From assembly GCA_030430845.1 (NCBI GenBank), contig JAUIKE010000020.1:1-64000 (forward strand): DNA of 64,000 nucleotides, in the 5' to 3' direction. Numbering within the stretch: position 1 is the first letter of the stretch; each line of letters opens with the position of its first letter. The position numbers and the translations under genes were made by a program. Source of the DNA: Bacteroidia bacterium. Lineage in GTDB: Bacteria > Bacteroidota > Bacteroidia > Chitinophagales > Saprospiraceae. Below the pieces are notes generated by a model. The model made no database searches, was not told the DNA's origin, and saw nothing but the letters and a program-made list of their open reading frames with translations. Below, in pieces: positions 8,236-15,935 of this stretch.

Positions 8236-8787
8236 CTAACGGCCCATCCGGTCTTTAGTAATAATTCTTTTGTCACTTATGTGAATCCGCACATAGTCCT
8301 TGATACTCTCAACAAATAAGATGTCATCAAACTCGACTTTTATATGCTTCTTATTTTCATTGACATAAATATGGTTTTTTGAATGGAGGGGTGCTTCCTC
8401 TTTTTCTACCACGGCTTCCCTTATTCCTTTTTGATTTAAAAACTTATTAACGGCTTTAAAAAAACGCTTAAAAGGAATAGGCTTAATCAGGTAATCGATC
8501 ACCTCCAGTTCGTAGCTTTCAACAGCATACTGGCGAAAGGCAGTAGTGAAAATAATACTGGGCGGAGTTTGGAGCGTTTTTACGAAATCAATTCCCGTTA
8601 GGATCGGCATTTGGATATCTAAAAAAACAAGCTCAACGGAGTCTTTTTTCAAAAACTCAAAAGCTTCCAGCGGATTCTGAAAGCTTCCCCTCAATTCCAG
8701 TACCGGCATAAGCTCGATATGCTTTTGAATCAGCTTTATGGCTAGCGGCTCATCATCAACTATAATACACCTTACTCGTGGGTCCAT
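8236..8787 (-). pseudogene. LytTR-type response regulator lacking the C-terminal half of its DNA-binding domain
   Basis: 183 aa. A complete receiver (residues 5-120; IIVDDEPLA, phospho-acceptor in LVFLDIQMP, then the Lys of YLIKPI) is followed by the first half of a LytTR domain (about 130-180; ILFVESIKDYVRIHI). It stops at ITKDRMGR, where the family usually continues for 55-60 residues including the RIHRSFIV strand. No other frame restores that part, so a deletion is more likely than a frameshift. In the +1 frame an unrelated peptide end runs to a stop at 8163-8165. DNA binding is probably lost. Its start is 2 bp from the kinase stop. Confidence 0.7.
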
Positions 8788-8789
8788 AA

Positions 8790-9851
8790 TTATTGCATGA
8801 TTTCTTTTATTTTCAATACAACCAAATAGGAACGATCCTTTTCCTCTACATTTAGCTCATACTTGTCAGGGTATATTAAATCCAATTGTCTTTTTAGATT
8901 TCCGGTGCCCACTCCATTCTTCAAGCTCCGATTCTTATTGTTTACAGGGGATTTAGTATTAAAAACCTGGAAATTCAATTGATTATCAGCTATTCTAAGC
9001 TTAATGTGAATCACAGGGTCAATTGGATTCCCACTGGCGCCGTGTTTAAAGGCATTTTCTACTAATGATAATAATAATAAGGGCGCTATTTTTACTTCAG
9101 GATCATCCATCCGATAATCGAAAACCAGGTCCAGCTTATCCCCATAGCGCAACGTTTCCAGGTCAATATAATGCTGGATAAGCTGGATTTCTTTTTCAAT
9201 AGATACTTTGGGATCAGTGCATTGATACAGAATATAGTCCAGTATTCCAGCTAATTTGAGCACCACCTCAGGCGCTGCATCCGATTTGTCGAGCGTCAAA
9301 ACGTAGAGATTGTTGAGCGTGTTAAATAAAAAATGTGGATGGATCTGTGCTTTTAAAAAGTTGAGCTCGGCCGTCGCTTTTTCTTTTTGCAGTACCTCAA
9401 TTTGATGCCTTTCCTCAAATCGATCTTTTATGGATTTAACCAATATCATGACCATAGGAAGCAAATAAACCGCCGGCACATAAACCAACATTAAATACAC
9501 CGGATCACTGAGGATTTCATAAAGTGTTTCCGGTTCGTAATCATTTCGAAGAAGAGGCTCCGCAAAGTAAATAATAGATAATCGGGCTAAAACCGAAAAA
9601 ACAAATACAGCCAATGCTGTAGAAATAATAAATCTCAGGTACTTTTTTTTATAAAGCAGCTTCGGCAATTGGTAATAGGCCAAAAAGTAGCTTGCCATCA
9701 GCTGGGAAGGGAGTAACGCTAAATTATTGATGAGGTGCTGGTGAAAAGTTCCCTGGTTCAAACTAGTAAGCAGCGTGATAGCCCCTACCAGAACTACCCA
9801 AAACAAAATATGAGATACAAGCCTTTTTTGTAAAATCTTATCAATAAACAC
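8790..9851 (-). CDS. LytS/YehU-type sensor histidine kinase
   Basis: 353 aa. Four membrane helices occupy about residues 10-150 (no periplasmic sensor domain), followed by the His_kinase family core: AQIHPHFLFNTLNNL with the phospho-accepting His near residue 170, then VENAFKHG and NGVGTGNLKRQLD of the ATP-binding part. Such kinases pair with LytTR regulators and often respond to envelope or metabolite signals. It is first in an operon with the regulator 2 bp downstream, but that regulator is truncated, so the output of the pair is in doubt. Confidence 0.9.
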   Translation of the reverse strand: MFIDKILQKRLVSHILFWVVLVGAITLLTSLNQGTFHQHLINNLALLPSQLMASYFLAYYQLPKLLYKKKYLRFIISTALAVFVFSVLARLSIIYFAEPLLRNDYEPETLYEILSDPVYLMLVYVPAVYLLPMVMILVKSIKDRFEERHQIEVLQKEKATAELNFLKAQIHPHFLFNTLNNLYVLTLDKSDAAPEVVLKLAGILDYILYQCTDPKVSIEKEIQLIQHYIDLETLRYGDKLDLVFDYRMDDPEVKIAPLLLLSLVENAFKHGASGNPIDPVIHIKLRIADNQLNFQVFNTKSPVNNKNRSLKNGVGTGNLKRQLDLIYPDKYELNVEEKDRSYLVVLKIKEIMQ

Positions 9852-9867
9852 GATATATACTTGTTTA

Positions 9868-9921
9868 TTAAGGCTACCATACCAATGCCTGCGACCGCAG
9901 GCATTGGTATGGTAGCCTTAA
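9868..9921. repeat. Perfect 26-bp-arm palindrome in a divergent intergenic region
   Basis: Arms 9868-9893 and 9896-9921 are exact complements with a 2-nt centre. It sits 16 bp upstream of the kinase gene (minus strand) and 218 bp before the ankyrin gene (plus strand). No gene ends here, so it cannot serve as an ordinary terminator. Confidence 0.88.
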
Positions 9922-10100
9922 TTTTAAACAATAAAAATATTCATTTATATCCATAAAAACCGTTTGGGTCGCCTAACTCCCCGCCTCTCCTCCTAAAGGA
10001 CGATTTGCTCATGACGAATGGTTTAGCCTGTCGTTGGGTTTCGTATGGAAGCACATTCTTGCAATTTGTCGTTTTTTCCCAATTGCCTTCTTCTAAACCA

Positions 10101-10108
10101 TAGATTTG
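10101..10108 (+). promoter_or_regulatory. Candidate Bacteroidota -7 box for the ankyrin gene
   Basis: TAGATTTG matches the TAnnTTTG -7 consensus of Bacteroidota sigma-ABfr promoters and lies about 32 bp before the chosen ATG. I see no well-spaced -33 TTTG, so this is weak. Confidence 0.3.
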
Positions 10109-10139
10109 ACCCATGTTTTCTAATTTAAAAACCAATTTC

Positions 10140-11207
10140 ATGAAGTTATTTCTGACTGTATCATTCATATTGGCTACCTCCTTTTACACGCTTGCCCAAA
10201 ATGATGACTGCCGGGCTCTCCTAATGGCTGTAAAGGAGGAGCAGACAAACCGTGTCCTGAATTTGGTAAAAGGCCTGGACCCTAATTGTTCATATGAGGG
10301 AGATGAGGACCCAAAATCCCCGCTCGGAACAGCCGCTCAACTCGGGAACATAGAATTGGTCCGCATCCTGATTTCCAATGGCGCTGATGTCACCTACAGA
10401 GCCGATGGAGACGCCAGCACCTTGATGATTGCTGCGAAAAACGGGCACTTGGACATCGTCAAATTATTACTGGAGAAGGGCGCCCGGATAAATCGGAAGG
10501 TGATAGGGGATGGTACGCCTCTGTTGTCGGCAGTTAGAGGAGGTCAGTTTGAGGTAGCTGAGTACCTCATCCAACAAGGAGCCGATGTAAATGCGAGCGT
10601 CGTACGCGAAGGCACTCCATTAATAGAGGCGGTTAGAGGAGAACATACCAAGATTGTCAAGTTATTACTGGAAAAGGGCGCCGATCCTGACCGTGGGTCC
10701 AGATATGATGATAGCCCCATGGAATATGCCATTAAAAGGAACAATCGGGAAATACTCGAAATGTTAATCAATCACCGAAAGGATCAAAGCCGGCCAGGAA
10801 AAGGACGGCAAATGGAAATTCTTCAAGCAACCCAGGCAGGTAATCTGGAGATGATTAAAATATTAGTCAGCCAGGGGGCCGATGTCAACCAGGAGGTCGA
10901 AGGAGATGGCAATCCACTCATCATTGCCGCCAGGAAAGGATACCTGGAAATAGCAACATACCTGGTCGAAAAGGGAGCTGATGTAAATGCATTTGTCCTC
11001 GGAGATGAAACACCCCTGATCAATGCTTCCTACCACGGGCATCTGGAAATGGTGAAATTCCTTGTCAGTCAAGGCGCCGATGTCAATAAATCAGCCCGGG
11101 ATGGGCATCATTTGAACTCGGAAATAAGAACACCTTTAAAAATGGCGAGAAGAGGTAATCACCAGGCTGTTATAGACTACCTAGTGAGTAAAGGAGCTAA
11201 AAAATAA
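10140..11207 (+). CDS. Secreted ankyrin-repeat protein
   Basis: 355 aa from the ATG at 10140, chosen because it gives a clean signal peptide (MKLFLTVSFILATSFYTLAQ); an upstream ATG at 10113 would bury it. The mature part is eight or nine ankyrin repeats of about 33 residues (LIxxGADVN, LLLEKGAD, GNLEMIKILVSQGADVN), with one irregular spacer near residues 205-230. Ankyrin repeats bind other proteins and have no catalytic role. With a signal peptide it acts in the periplasm or outside. Four of the repeats are close copies, suggesting recent internal duplication. Confidence 0.85.
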   Translation: MKLFLTVSFILATSFYTLAQNDDCRALLMAVKEEQTNRVLNLVKGLDPNCSYEGDEDPKSPLGTAAQLGNIELVRILISNGADVTYRADGDASTLMIAAKNGHLDIVKLLLEKGARINRKVIGDGTPLLSAVRGGQFEVAEYLIQQGADVNASVVREGTPLIEAVRGEHTKIVKLLLEKGADPDRGSRYDDSPMEYAIKRNNREILEMLINHRKDQSRPGKGRQMEILQATQAGNLEMIKILVSQGADVNQEVEGDGNPLIIAARKGYLEIATYLVEKGADVNAFVLGDETPLINASYHGHLEMVKFLVSQGADVNKSARDGHHLNSEIRTPLKMARRGNHQAVIDYLVSKGAKK

Positions 11208-11211
11208 TGGC

Positions 11212-11252
11212 AAATCAGTTTCATAGGGGCGTACGCCGTATGAAACTGATTT
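11212..11252 (+). terminator. Terminator of the secreted ankyrin gene
   Basis: 14-bp arms (11212-11225 / 11239-11252) enclose a second small palindrome GGCGTACGCC. A T-run follows, five bases after the stop codon. Confidence 0.8.
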
Positions 11253-11272
11253 TTTAAGTAAAAAATCAACAA

Positions 11273-12181
11273 ATGAAAAATATTATACTCTTAGCCGTTT
11301 GTTTATTCTTCATTCATTCACTGTCGGCTCAGCAAAGTTTGACAGCCGCCCAATGGCAGGAAGATCTTAGATTTCTGCAAGAAAAAGTCCACAGGGAGTA
11401 TAAACACCTGTTTTACAAAACCACCAAAGAGCATTTTGACGAAGCTGTTGAAAAACTTTATAAGGATATTCCCAATCTGGAAGATCATAAGATCATCACT
11501 CGCCTGGCCGAAATTGTGGGGAGTTTTGGATACGGGCATACCGGAATCTGGCTCTCTGCTTGGCGCTACGGCCCTGTGGTCAACTTCCATCAACTTCCGC
11601 TCAATTTCTACTGGTTTAAGGACGGGATCTATATACAAGGCGCCCACAAAGATTATGAACAGGCTCTTGGCGCAAGGGTGATAAAAATCGAAAACACGCC
11701 TGTTGAGGAGGTCTTACAAGCCATAAAACCGACTATGAGCGTAGAAAACGATCAGTTCTATAAAGCTCACGGGATGCTGTATCTGGGCGTACCCGAGGTC
11801 TTGCATGCCAAAGGGATCATTGAAGATATGACTTCTGTGAAACTTATCCTGGAAAAAGAAGTGGACGAGATCAAAAACCAGCTATCCGGCATGGCAAATA
11901 ATGCTGTATACCGATATTATGATTTTGAAAACAACATTAATGAAGCTGCCTATTTTCTGGCCAATCAGGGAGAAAACCAGAAAGCGCTGGCACTTTTTGA
12001 ATTCAATACACAACTGTTCCCAAATGCTGCAAACCCGTGGGATTCACTGGCTGAAATGCACCTGTATTTGGGCAATAAAGAAAAGGCGAAAGAGTATTAC
12101 AAAAAAGCTATTCAATTAGACCCGGAAGGGGAAGTTGGGAAAAATGCCAGAAGCAGGCTGAATACGATTAAAGAAAAGTAA
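11273..12181 (+). CDS. S41-peptidase-like N-terminal region joined to a TPR tail (catalytic domain missing)
   Basis: 302 aa with a signal peptide (1-19). Residues 20-180 resemble the N-terminal helical and PDZ-like region found ahead of S41 (C-terminal-processing-like) peptidases (LTAAQWQEDLRFLQEKVHREYKHLFY, GARVIKIENTPVEEVLQAI). The protein then passes directly to a tail with two TPR units (residues 215-300; NPWDSLAEMHLYLGNKEKAKEYYKKA) of the kind that closes many Bacteroidota serine hydrolases. The S41 catalytic domain with its Ser-Lys is absent. It looks like an internal deletion or a fusion of two genes and is probably not a peptidase. The last seven codons lie inside a palindrome. Confidence 0.65.
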   Translation: MKNIILLAVCLFFIHSLSAQQSLTAAQWQEDLRFLQEKVHREYKHLFYKTTKEHFDEAVEKLYKDIPNLEDHKIITRLAEIVGSFGYGHTGIWLSAWRYGPVVNFHQLPLNFYWFKDGIYIQGAHKDYEQALGARVIKIENTPVEEVLQAIKPTMSVENDQFYKAHGMLYLGVPEVLHAKGIIEDMTSVKLILEKEVDEIKNQLSGMANNAVYRYYDFENNINEAAYFLANQGENQKALALFEFNTQLFPNAANPWDSLAEMHLYLGNKEKAKEYYKKAIQLDPEGEVGKNARSRLNTIKEK

Positions 12182-12220
12182 AAAGGCCGAAGGCCTTTTT
12201 ACTTTTCTTTAATCGTATTC
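12160..12220. terminator. 29-bp-arm palindrome containing the last codons of the S41-like/TPR gene
   Basis: Arms 12160-12188 and 12192-12220 are exact complements with loop GAA. The left arm contains the last 22 bases of the upstream coding sequence including its stop. The right arm ends 2 bp from the stop of the convergent flavoprotein gene. The core AAAAAGGCCGAAGGCCTTTTT would terminate in both directions. Confidence 0.9.
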
Positions 12221-12222
12221 AA

Positions 12223-14058
12223 TTATTCCATGGGGCCAAATACCAATGCCTCGTCACCTATGTCCATAAGTTGACAGCTTTTGCTAAAGCTGCTGTCATT
12301 CAATTCTACCTGAAATTTAAGGCTTGATTCCTCATCTGTAGAGCTAAGGGGCAACCAACGGTAGGGCAAATCCAATTCCGTCACTTTCGGATCCATTAAA
12401 TTAAGAATAGCATATTGGTCCTTTTGGTGTTGAAAACCCGCTGGTTTTTCGAAGCTCAGCTCAACCGTATGTTTATCAATTTCTTTTCGCTCAGTCAGTT
12501 TAACAATTCTTTTGTCAGCGTATTTATCAGCATCCCGCTCTGACCAAATCTTGTCCTTGTTCATTTGTAAGGCAGCTAAAAATCCAGTCATAATAGTTCC
12601 TTCGAATCCTCCACCCGGAAAGGCCCAGGCAGATGCGAAATACAGGTTGGGGATCAGGAAGTTATTTCTGAAACGTTTGAATCCTGATTGCTCTTTTGAC
12701 TGTGTGAAACCGTATGGAGTTCCCTGTGGATTTAAGGTAAACCGCTGTAAGGTTTTCGGAGTAGCCAATTCAGCATATTCAATGCTTTCTCGTATCCCAG
12801 GAAATTCTTTTTCCAAGCGCTGTAATAGTACTTCTGTTACCTCTTCCTTTTTAGCTTTATACTCCTCTTTCGTGAGTCCATCCCAATTTTTGAGATAATC
12901 GACCCCGCAAATCGACCCTACAGATTTTCCGGGAGGGGCGAGTTGGGCATTCACCTTACCGTAATCTACAAAAATGAAACTTCGCTTAGACCAATCGGCC
13001 AGCTGATTCGGGTGTACATCTTTTAGGCTTTTTACATCCTCTCCCAGGATGTAATTGGAGTAGTGTTTTACACCGAATGCTTTTAAATCCGATTTAAATC
13101 CCAGATATAGGTTTAGCAGCGAGCAAGAAATGGTTTGCGAGCTAATTTTTTCTTGGAGGGAACCGGCATAGGGTTCGTCTAACATTTCAGTTACCAATGG
13201 GATAGCACAATTGGCCACCACATTATCACATGCTATGGTAACGGGCTTTAGCTTGGTATTGAAGCTATCGGAAAAAGTAACAGCGGTAGCCCGACCGTTT
13301 TCAGTAATAATTTTCTCGGCTTTTTTTCCTAGTAAAACCGTGCCTCCATTTTTCTCAATGTACGAGGCAAGGTAACTTGAAAGCTCTTGGGAGCCTCCTT
13401 TGATAAAATAGCCGCCCGCACCTATGAATCCTGATTGCGGCAGGCCGAAGTAAAACATAGATAAGGCATACGGATCGTCAGCATAATACACCACATGCGC
13501 GGCTAAGTCCAGTTTCAGCTGTTCATTGGTAATATATTTGTCGAGCCAGGAACCCAGCGTGTGCCGGGACGCCTCCACAATGTTCGGATAAAGTAATGGC
13601 ATCAGGGGGTAATACAGTTGGCGCTTCCAGGCTTGGCGAGGCAGCTTGGTGCCTTCTGCACGTATGCCGGCTATCAATTTCATGAACCTTTTTATCCCCT
13701 TTTCGTCTTCTGGGTAGCGATCAACCAAGGCCTTAGTCGCTGCTTCAAAGCCGTGGGGAAATACCAGGTCTTCTTTATCCGAATGCACGACGTACAGCTC
13801 TGGTACCTGCTCAAATTGAACGTGCCGGTCTATTTCCAGCATTTCAAATATTTCCCTGATGGTGCCGGTCTCAAACAGGCCGCTCATTTCATGGAGTCCG
13901 GCTTCTATGATGAAATCTCCTCGCTTAAAAGTAGTGGCGCAGCCGCCTGGTTTATGGTGTTGTTCCAACAGCAGCACCTTCTTTCCGAATTTTGATAGGG
14001 TGGCTCCGGCAGTGAGTCCTGCTAAGCCTCCTCCGATAATGATGGTGTGATATTTCAT
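12223..14058 (-). CDS. CrtI/retinol-saturase-like FAD oxidoreductase with truncated ferredoxin-reductase tail
   Basis: 611 aa. Residues 1-495 are a phytoene-desaturase/all-trans-retinol 13,14-reductase type flavoprotein: FAD-binding start HTIIIGGGLAGLTAGATLSKFG, PGGCATTFKRGDFIIEAGLHE, and a C-terminal FASAWAFPGGGFEGTIMTG. Residues 510-611 add the FAD-binding barrel of a ferredoxin-NADP reductase (FEKPAGFQHQKDQYAILNL, LPYRWLPLSS). It stops at LVFGPME, without the NAD-binding part. Either the tail was cut by a deletion ending at the adjacent palindrome or the partial barrel is a docking module. The substrate is probably a polyene lipid or carotenoid, but no carotenoid genes are nearby. Confidence 0.8.
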   Translation of the reverse strand: MKYHTIIIGGGLAGLTAGATLSKFGKKVLLLEQHHKPGGCATTFKRGDFIIEAGLHEMSGLFETGTIREIFEMLEIDRHVQFEQVPELYVVHSDKEDLVFPHGFEAATKALVDRYPEDEKGIKRFMKLIAGIRAEGTKLPRQAWKRQLYYPLMPLLYPNIVEASRHTLGSWLDKYITNEQLKLDLAAHVVYYADDPYALSMFYFGLPQSGFIGAGGYFIKGGSQELSSYLASYIEKNGGTVLLGKKAEKIITENGRATAVTFSDSFNTKLKPVTIACDNVVANCAIPLVTEMLDEPYAGSLQEKISSQTISCSLLNLYLGFKSDLKAFGVKHYSNYILGEDVKSLKDVHPNQLADWSKRSFIFVDYGKVNAQLAPPGKSVGSICGVDYLKNWDGLTKEEYKAKKEEVTEVLLQRLEKEFPGIRESIEYAELATPKTLQRFTLNPQGTPYGFTQSKEQSGFKRFRNNFLIPNLYFASAWAFPGGGFEGTIMTGFLAALQMNKDKIWSERDADKYADKRIVKLTERKEIDKHTVELSFEKPAGFQHQKDQYAILNLMDPKVTELDLPYRWLPLSSTDEESSLKFQVELNDSSFSKSCQLMDIGDEALVFGPME

Positions 14059-14278
14059 GAATGGTTTATTTGGTTACTAACAGTAAAAGGGCCAATGAAT
14101 ATTTACTGAATAAAAAAGGGAAAAGTAAATGACCTTGGTCATTTGGGGGGAGTGATTTTGGTTGGTTATGGTGGAGAGGGGGTGGCTGGGGGACAAATTG
14201 ATGGGGATGTGTTTTTTTCGCGCTCTGCTAAAAAGGAGGGTGCAAATTTCAAAAAATCGCCCTAAATTATAGTTCAAA

Positions 14279-14467
14279 ATGAAGAAGCTAAAATCCGATG
14301 AAATTGGATACTCAATCTCTGGGGCTTTTTTAAATACACTTATGGTTGGCGCTCTACTTGAAAGTATTTTCAATCTCAAAGGCCATGTAACAGTTATTGC
14401 AGGAGTAGGTACATTTTTAATTACCTTTTCGGTTTTAATATACATGAATATGTCTGGCGAAAAATAA
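14279..14467 (+). CDS. Small two-helix membrane protein (hypothetical)
   Basis: 62 aa with two hydrophobic segments (about 12-30 and 36-55), a basic N-terminus (MKKLKSDE) and a short polar end. It resembles no family I know. It is the only plausible reading frame in the 680 bp between the flavoprotein gene and purQ, where it stands alone on the plus strand between two minus-strand genes. Composition and topology look protein-like, but the length gives limited support. Confidence 0.4.
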   Translation: MKKLKSDEIGYSISGAFLNTLMVGALLESIFNLKGHVTVIAGVGTFLITFSVLIYMNMSGEK

Positions 14468-14542
14468 AATTCTTTCCTTTATCCACTTAAGGGAAGCAGA
14501 GCAGCCGATAGCCAAATTAATGCCATAGTTGGGACGGAACTT

Positions 14543-14568
14543 GCTCGTGGCCCGTACGGGCCACGAGC
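14543..14568. repeat. Perfect 26-bp palindrome
   Basis: A zero-loop palindrome centred on GTAC (CTCGTGGCCC arms). It lies 76 bp after the small ORF and about 175 bp from the end of purQ. The flanks (14500-14610) hold further weak inverted symmetry, so it may be the centre of a decayed nested element. Confidence 0.75.
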
Positions 14569-14702
14569 AGTTGAGGAATAAGTCTGCATTAGCCTGAAGT
14601 CTGATGACCGGACATTGTGAACCCTGCCTGCGGCCGGCAGGAATGTAGTCCAATTCGTTAATTACCAGTTCGCTCCAGATGAAACGAAAAAACAAAAAAT
14701 GT

Positions 14703-14735
14703 TTGTGAGAAAAGGCCGAAGGTCTTTTCTCACAA
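14703..14735. terminator. Terminator of purQ (minus strand)
   Basis: 15-bp arms (14703-14717 / 14721-14735) with one mismatch and a GAA loop; core AAAGGCC-GAA-GGTCTTT. It ends 6 bp from the purQ stop and shares the GGCCGAAGG core with other hairpins here. Confidence 0.8.
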
Positions 14736-14741
14736 GCTTCC

Positions 14742-15458
14742 CTAACTCTCCACCAAATTCGTTGCCGTATGAATCAAAGATTCAAACAAAATTTTCCCAT
14801 CCGTATTCCCCAACTCCTCCTCCGTAGCCCGCTCGGGCCGGGCCATCAGGCCGAACACATTGCGCTGCGCATTGCAAATACCAGCAATGTTGGCCAGCGA
14901 ACCGTTCGGATTGGCGGCCTCTTCTTCATTGCCATCTTCATCACAATACTTAAACAGGATCTGGTCGTTGCTTTGCAGTTGATGTAGACTCTGCTCATCG
15001 GTATAATAGCGGCCGGCTCCGTGGGCGATGGGCAGGCGGAGTGGGATTTCCTTGTTGAGGATATTAGAGGTGAGCGCACAATGATTGGTGAGCGATTTGA
15101 GGTAAACTTCTTTGCAAATAAACTTCAGACTTTTGTTTTCCAACAGGGCACCGGGCAGCAAACCGGCTTCGCACAGGATCTGGAAGCCGTTCGAGATCCC
15201 CCACACAAAACCACCCTTCAGGGCAAACTCAACCACCGATTCCATGATGGGGGAGAAGCGGGCCAGCGCGCCGGGCCTGAGATGGTCACCAAGGGCAAAG
15301 CCGCCGGGTAGGATCAGGCAGTCGCCCGTTGTGAAGGAGCTGAGGTCGGTTTCTTTATGCCATAGCTTGATGACTTCGCGCTGCATCACGTTTTGCAGTA
15401 CGTGCTGAACGTCGTCGTGGCCGCTGGTGCCGGGAAAAACGATGATTCCGAATTTCAT
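14742..15458 (-). CDS. purQ: PurQ-like FGAM synthase glutaminase subunit with catalytic Cys and His replaced
   Basis: 238 aa, collinear with PurQ: WHKETDLSSF, LPGGFALGDHLRPGALARFSPIM, CEAGLLPGALLENKSLKFICK, NPNGSLANIAGICNAQRNVFG, ending RATEEELGN. PurQ hydrolyses glutamine and passes ammonia to PurL in step 4 of purine synthesis. The nucleophile motif, normally GICNGFQ, reads GISNGFQ (Ser89, codon TCG). The catalytic His of MPHPERA is Arg207 (MARPERA). The usual SYGDYLR and HGEGR are ALGDHLR and HGAGR. The rest of the fold is intact and in frame, so it looks like a maintained pseudo-glutaminase. No other purine gene is adjacent. Confidence 0.85.
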   Translation of the reverse strand: MKFGIIVFPGTSGHDDVQHVLQNVMQREVIKLWHKETDLSSFTTGDCLILPGGFALGDHLRPGALARFSPIMESVVEFALKGGFVWGISNGFQILCEAGLLPGALLENKSLKFICKEVYLKSLTNHCALTSNILNKEIPLRLPIAHGAGRYYTDEQSLHQLQSNDQILFKYCDEDGNEEEAANPNGSLANIAGICNAQRNVFGLMARPERATEEELGNTDGKILFESLIHTATNLVES

Positions 15459-15532
15459 TTATATTGAGTTTTTTCAAATTTTGTTAGCTGGATTATCAAA
15501 TTGTGATGCTTTGCTCAGCCAGTACCGAGCGG

Positions 15533-15903
15533 ATGCCAGGCCCTCCTTCGTCCGGCCGATGCTGGGATGCTCTTGCCGCCTGAAGCGGCAGGATGCTGGA
15601 CGTTTGTTTTTTCTGCATTAAAGTGTAAGTTACTTTTTAATTTAGCACAGAAAGACGTCAGTATCGGGGTTGTGTAAAAACTCGTTCCTCGTTTTTACCC
15701 ACCCCCGAAAATTTTGTTTAGGAGGTTGTTTTAAGAAAAAAACGAAGTTTTTTTCTTAAAACAACCTCCTAAAAGAATATTATTGGTTGGGGAAAAAGGC
15801 CGTACGCCGTCGGCCGAAGCCTTTGGCGTAGAGACGAAGGACTTTTTACACAACCCCAAGCATCCCAGCATCGGCCTGAGGCGGACGAAGGAGGGCCTAG
15901 CAT
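15533..15903. repeat. Three-level nested palindromic element
   Basis: Outer arms 15533-15571 and 15859-15903 match over 39 bp except for one mismatch and a 6-bp insertion. Inside are perfect 15-bp arms GGGGTTGTGTAAAAA (15666-15680 / 15843-15857). Inside those is a perfect 27-bp-arm palindrome (15717-15743 / 15747-15773) with core AAAAAAAC-GAA-GTTTTTTT. Smaller hairpins lie at about 15575-15591 (TGCCGCC...GCGGCA) and 15676-15698. It fills the gap between purQ and the S9 peptidase, both on the minus strand. No ORF is present. Confidence 0.85.
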
Positions 15904-15935
15904 CACTTCAATTCTAACGATGTCATTCTCAATTA

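Noticed and set aside
8163-8260. Frameshift instead of deletion in the LytTR regulator
   Set aside because: Neither alternative frame after KDR gives the expected LytTR continuation (RIHRSFIV-type strand), so a simple indel does not restore the gene.
9941-10168. 75-aa minus-strand ORF between the kinase and the ankyrin gene
   Set aside because: It overlaps the ankyrin start and the candidate promoter, and shows no recognisable domain or signal.
14077-14445. 122-aa minus-strand ORF in the purQ/flavoprotein gap
   Set aside because: No protein-like pattern. It overlaps the better 62-aa membrane ORF on the other strand and runs through low-complexity sequence.
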